DNA from: Deltaproteobacteria bacterium
Lineage (GTDB): Bacteria > Myxococcota_A > UBA796
NCBI GenBank assembly: GCA_002707085.1
Contig: PALY01000104.1
Location: 32,090 to 42,652 of the forward strand
Length of the DNA stretch: 10,563 bases
Reading direction: 5' to 3'
Under the pieces are notes generated by a model that was not told where the DNA came from, did not search any database, and was given only the letters and a program-made list of their open reading frames with translations. The translations under genes and the position numbers were made by a program. Every line of letters begins with the position of its first letter. The stretch's first letter is position 1. Below are positions 7,709-10,563 of the stretch, piece after piece.

Positions 7709-9253
7709 TTAACCGTTGATTTTTTCGTCGAGAAAGCGGGGGACGGCATCGATAGAAATGCGTTGTTGTTCGCCCGTGTCCCGATCTCTGGCCGTGACGG
7801 TTGAATCGGTCAAGGTTTCCTGGTCTACAGTGAAGCACCAAGGTGTTCCGGCTTCATCCATACGTGCGTATCGTTTCCCGATGGATTGCTTGACGTCGAA
7901 TTGGGTCACATGTCGGGTTCGCAGTTCCATGTACAATTTCTCTGCGATTTCTGGCATTCCCTCTTTGTTGACCAGCGGGAATACTGCGGCTTTGATGGGC
8001 GCCATTTGTGGGTGAAAGCGCATCAGTTCGGGGCTGGGTCGGCTCTCGTCTACGTCGTAGGCTTCACAGAGAAGGACCAAGACACCTCTTGTGAGACCGG
8101 ATGCTGGTTCGATCACATGTGGTAAGTAGCGTTCTCGGGTGTCGTCTTGGAAATATGACAGCTTGGTCCGGCTATGTTCTTGATGTTGCGTCAGGTCGAA
8201 GTTTGAACGGTGGGCAATCCCTTCCAGTTCACCGAAGCCGTCGCCACCAGAGAATGGGTACCTGTACTCGATGTCGAATGTGCCTGCCCCGCATTTGGCA
8301 TAATGAGCCAATTCGTCTTGTTCGTGTTCCCGAAGAACGAGGTTTTCGCCCGATACGCCGACTGTTTTCCACCAGTTGAGTCGGTAGTCGACCCAAAATT
8401 TGAACCACTTTTCTGCTTCATCCGGATGGCAGAACCACTCCATTTCCATCTGCTCGAATTCTCGACTGCGGAAGATGTAGTTCCGAGGTGTGACTTCGTT
8501 GCGGAACGCCTTTCCGATTTGAGCGATACCGAAGGGTACTTTGACCCGACTTGTGTCGAGTACGTTCTTGTAGTTGAGAAAAATACCTTGGGCCGTTTCG
8601 GGCCGGAGGTAGGCAATATTCTCAGGTCCACCGGTAGCGCCAACCGTCGTTTGGAACATCAAGTTGAACTGTTTTGGCTCTGTGAGAGAACCTTGTTCTT
8701 TGGTGTCAGGTCCCACGATCATGGCGTAGTCTTCGACGGTCAGGTCTTCTAGGGCCACGACTTCAAAGAGCTCCTCTGCAGCACGACCTCGAAGCGCCCC
8801 CTTCATCTTCTTTGCGATGCTGTCCGGCTGTCCTTCCATAAAGGCATAGGACGGGTGTTGGTCTGCACCTTCTCGTGGGCGGTAGACCATGACATGGTCC
8901 AGTCTGTAGCGATTCTTGGTTGCTCTGCAGTCGACCATGGGGTCGGAAAAACCGCCAACATGTCCACTCGCGACCCAGGCTTTGGGGTTTTGAATGATGC
9001 TGGAGTCAACGCCCACAATATCGAGGGGTGTTCCGTCTGGACCGATTGGAGGGCATTCCACCATGTCGCGCCACCAACGATCTCGCAGGTGATTCTTGAG
9101 TTGAGCGCCCAAGGGACCGTAGTCCCAGAAACCATTCAAGCCTCCGTAAATCTCAGAAGCGGGGAAGACAAAACCTCGTCGCTTGCACAGTGACACCAGG
9201 TTTTCCATGAGCGCCGAGCCTTCTGGTCGACCGCTACCCTTGACATGAGACAT
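7709..9253 (-). CDS. glyQS: Glycine--tRNA ligase, dimeric (alpha2) type
   Basis: Cytosolic class II synthetase that activates glycine with ATP and charges tRNA-Gly, releasing AMP and PPi. The 514 residues fit the single-chain dimeric enzyme shared with eukaryotes, archaea and some bacteria, and not the separate alpha and beta subunits of most proteobacteria. The N-terminus has the family signature RRGFVFPASEIYGGLNGFWD at about 25-44 and GPLGAQLKNHL at 46-56. The motif-1 region includes NPKAWVASGHVGGFSDPMVD at 89-108. Motif 2 is FRNEVTPRN (250-258) leading to REFEQMEMEWF (264-274), and motif 3 is EPASGLTRGVL (382-392). The C-terminal anticodon-binding domain begins near HPQMAPIKAAVFPLV at 414-428. 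The ATG at 9253 has AAAGAGGAG with six-base spacing. The upstream gene ends 72 bases before it and ppdK follows 80 bases after. No stop, frameshift or missing motif is seen. Confidence 0.97.
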   Translation of the reverse strand: MSHVKGSGRPEGSALMENLVSLCKRRGFVFPASEIYGGLNGFWDYGPLGAQLKNHLRDRWWRDMVECPPIGPDGTPLDIVGVDSSIIQNPKAWVASGHVGGFSDPMVDCRATKNRYRLDHVMVYRPREGADQHPSYAFMEGQPDSIAKKMKGALRGRAAEELFEVVALEDLTVEDYAMIVGPDTKEQGSLTEPKQFNLMFQTTVGATGGPENIAYLRPETAQGIFLNYKNVLDTSRVKVPFGIAQIGKAFRNEVTPRNYIFRSREFEQMEMEWFCHPDEAEKWFKFWVDYRLNWWKTVGVSGENLVLREHEQDELAHYAKCGAGTFDIEYRYPFSGGDGFGELEGIAHRSNFDLTQHQEHSRTKLSYFQDDTRERYLPHVIEPASGLTRGVLVLLCEAYDVDESRPSPELMRFHPQMAPIKAAVFPLVNKEGMPEIAEKLYMELRTRHVTQFDVKQSIGKRYARMDEAGTPWCFTVDQETLTDSTVTARDRDTGEQQRISIDAVPRFLDEKING

Positions 9254-9259
9254 ACTCAG

Positions 9260-9265
9260 CTCCTC
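9260..9265 (-). promoter_or_regulatory. Shine-Dalgarno site GAGGAG for glyQS
   Basis: GAGGAG within AAAGAGGAG lies six bases before the ATG at 9253. It is the strongest ribosome site in the window, as expected for an essential gene. The 71-base gap upstream (9254-9324) also contains a 7-base imperfect inverted repeat (9270-9276 with 9301-9307, one G-U pair, 24-base loop), but no recognisable promoter, T-box or terminator. Confidence 0.8.
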
Positions 9266-9324
9266 TTTGGGCGGCCTTCGTACCCTTTTTTAGACACGCA
9301 GGCCACCGCTTTGAGGTGCGAGAA

Positions 9325-10563
9325 TTATGCAGTCACTTGGTCGAGTGTTGCTGATCCCAGCAGCGCGTCCATACAAGGGCGAATCACTTGGCGGATTGCG
9401 CGAGATGCAACGGCTTGATCTTGTCGTGCGGATAAGGCGCCGAAAGAAGCCAGATCCGTGCCAGGGTCTTCGCTGGTGACGAAGGGATGAGCCGTCGCGT
9501 CTGTGAACGTTTGGCGAGCCAACTCGTGCAGGTGCGGGTGTTCATTCAAGATCCATTTCACCGTACCCCACGCCAATGTGGCATGCCGTTGTTCATCCGT
9601 GGCGATTTGGTTCAATATGGCCTTGATGGTTGGCTCTTGTGCTTGGTCTGCGGCTGCCTGGCATTGTGCAGCACTGACAGTCTCGTTTACGCATGCTTCA
9701 CGGATGGTGTCGATAAGGATCGTCTCGATATCGGTTGCATTGGTCAATGATCCTTCCACATTTAATGCGCCGAGTCCCAGCGACTCCTCGCTTACATTGG
9801 CTGCAATCGTCAGGCAGTCCAGCGCATGTCGGATTTCATCACCTTGAGCCCGGGTTGCTTGTGCGATGAGGTCTGCCGGGGCGCCGATGGCCATCAGTTG
9901 CATGGTGAACCGCGCAAATGCTGCAACCGACGCATGCTCTGCGATGGCCATTCGTTTCCAATGTGCGGCGAGTCTACGTCTTTGCTCTCGGTTTAGACTT
10001 GATACATTCACGGAGGCTTCTGTTGTCCATCCGTTTTCGGTCACGCAGTCCACCCGTTGGGCTTGACCGTTGACGACGAAGGGTCGGCCCGGTGACCAAC
10101 ACATCAGCTCCAAGTCGGTCATTACGTAGCAACACGCATCCGGTCGAGCGAGTTCTGGGCCGCACGTGATGGTGGCCCAATAATCACAAAATTCGTCGTC
10201 CGGTGCCGGTCCCCATGCTCCCGTCAATATGAGGTCGGCGTCAGCGCGTGTGTAATCTACACAATCGTCTACTGTTCCTCCTTCTGGAAGAGCGTCGCAG
10301 ACCATAAACGGGGCTACAGGCCAGGAAGCGCCACCTGCAAAGTCTTCTGAAGTCCACACTTCGGTGTCGTCACAAACAGGGTCAACGTCTGCATCTGCGT
10401 CGGCATCGGCATCTGCGTCGGCATCGGCATCCGCGTCTGCGTCGGCATCCGCGTCGGCATCCGCATCCGCGTCTGCGTCTGCATCCGCGTCGGCATCCGC
10501 GTCGGCATCCGCGTCTGCATCCGCGTCTGCATCCGCGTCGGCATCCGCGTCGGCATCCGCGTC
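9325..10563 (-). CDS. Exported Asp-Ala-linker, Cys-rich, ferritin-like diiron protein, 5' end cut by window
   Basis: The frame is open from the right edge to a TAA at 9325-9327, giving 412 visible residues; the true start lies outside. A GTG at 10359 could be called as a start, but the frame continues upstream without a stop through 68 more codons. Visible residues 1-58 are 29 Asp-Ala dipeptides, a flexible acidic linker. Residues about 60-175 hold nine Cys, including DACCYVM and the following [12 protein letters not shown], suggesting a disulfide-bonded exported module. Residues about 190-370 are a ferritin-like four-helix domain: Glu209 in [14 protein letters not shown]243-x-x-H246 in GDEIRHA, a candidate Glu289 in IREACVNE, and E324-x-x-H327 in [10 protein letters not shown]. 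This E, ExxH, E, ExxH order is the diiron ligand set of ferritin/rubrerythrin-like folds. Proteins of this build are, to my recollection, frequent in myxobacteria. A signal peptide or lipobox is expected upstream but not visible. The substrate is unknown; iron oxidation, peroxide reduction and hydroxylation are all possible. Confidence 0.85.
   Translation of the reverse strand, partial: DADADADADADADADADADADADADADADADADADADADADADADADADADADADADADVDPVCDDTEVWTSEDFAGGASWPVAPFMVCDALPEGGTVDDCVDYTRADADLILTGAWGPAPDDEFCDYWATITCGPELARPDACCYVMTDLELMCWSPGRPFVVNGQAQRVDCVTENGWTTEASVNVSSLNREQRRRLAAHWKRMAIAEHASVAAFARFTMQLMAIGAPADLIAQATRAQGDEIRHALDCLTIAANVSEESLGLGALNVEGSLTNATDIETILIDTIREACVNETVSAAQCQAAADQAQEPTIKAILNQIATDEQRHATLAWGTVKWILNEHPHLHELARQTFTDATAHPFVTSEDPGTDLASFGALSARQDQAVASRAIRQVIRPCMDALLGSATLDQVTA
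10390..10563 (-). repeat. Hexanucleotide repeat coding for (Asp-Ala)29, continuing beyond the window
   Basis: Exactly 29 in-frame six-base units (GAC/GAT followed by GCN) without interruption run to the right edge. The distal part shows a 12-base super-period, GACGCGGATGCC alternating with GACGCGGATGCA, while the part nearest the Cys-rich module (10390-10440) is less regular. This gradient suggests expansion of 12-base units with decay at one end. Changes in copy number keep the reading frame, so they would alter linker length and not switch the gene off. Confidence 0.9.

Noticed and set aside
8210..8752. Plus-strand open frame of about 180 codons opposite glyQS
   Set aside because: It lies wholly antisense to a clearly recognised synthetase with all motifs intact, has no ribosome site that stands out, and its translation resembles nothing. 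It is a shadow of the codon use on the other strand.
9254..9324. T-box or other riboswitch ahead of glyQS
   Set aside because: Only 71 bases separate the genes, too short for a T-box with its specifier and antiterminator, and no T-box consensus or terminator hairpin with a T-run is present.
10314..10556. Alternative minus-strand frame giving a Met-Pro-Thr-Arg-Gln repeat peptide
   Set aside because: It is the out-of-frame reading of the Asp-Ala hexanucleotide repeat. The in-frame reading continues into the Cys-rich and ferritin-like domains.
10390..10563. Possible CRISPR array or intergenic tandem repeat
   Set aside because: The period is 6 or 12 bases with no spacers, and the whole stretch is in frame with a coding region.

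Overview
The window carries six protein-coding genes, all on the minus strand and tightly packed, so transcription runs from the right edge to the left edge. Both outermost genes are cut by the window. I see no rRNA, tRNA, transposase, integrase or CRISPR array. The organism looks like a Gram-negative bacterium of the former deltaproteobacterial group (Myxococcota or Bradymonadota-like). That is an inference from an exported protein with a long Asp-Ala linker, a Cys-rich module joined to a ferritin-like diiron domain, several predicted lipoproteins with beta-propeller signatures, and a dimeric-type glycyl-tRNA synthetase. G+C content looks moderate by eye.

Layout from the upstream (right) side: (1) 10563-9325, the C-terminal part of an exported protein with 29 Asp-Ala dipeptides, a Cys-rich module and a ferritin-like domain with an apparently complete diiron ligand set; (2) 9253-7709, glycyl-tRNA synthetase; (3) 7628-4983, pyruvate phosphate dikinase with both catalytic residues present; (4) 4983-4537, a 148-residue lipoprotein whose ATG overlaps the dikinase stop codon by one base (TAATG); (5) 4471-1034, a 1145-residue lipoprotein whose centre repeats a blade motif of the five-bladed glycosidase-type propeller and whose C-terminal end (probably also its N-terminal end) resembles YVTN-type propellers; (6) 1052-1, the first 350 residues of another lipoprotein, starting inside the end of the previous gene.

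How they may work together: glycyl-tRNA synthetase releases AMP and PPi, which the dikinase can use with PEP to regenerate ATP, so those two housekeeping genes make metabolic sense side by side. The three lipoproteins after the dikinase are linked to it by stop/start overlaps or very short gaps and probably share its transcript. Their role is unknown; large propeller lipoproteins suggest binding or recognition at the cell envelope. The closest thing to an undescribed system is this dikinase-coupled lipoprotein cassette together with the exported diiron protein upstream.

No stretch over 300 bases lacks a gene. The only gaps are 71 bases (9254-9324), 80 bases (7629-7708) and, depending on the start chosen, 2 or 65 bases before the large propeller gene. 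I found no convincing sigma-70 promoter or intrinsic terminator in any of them.
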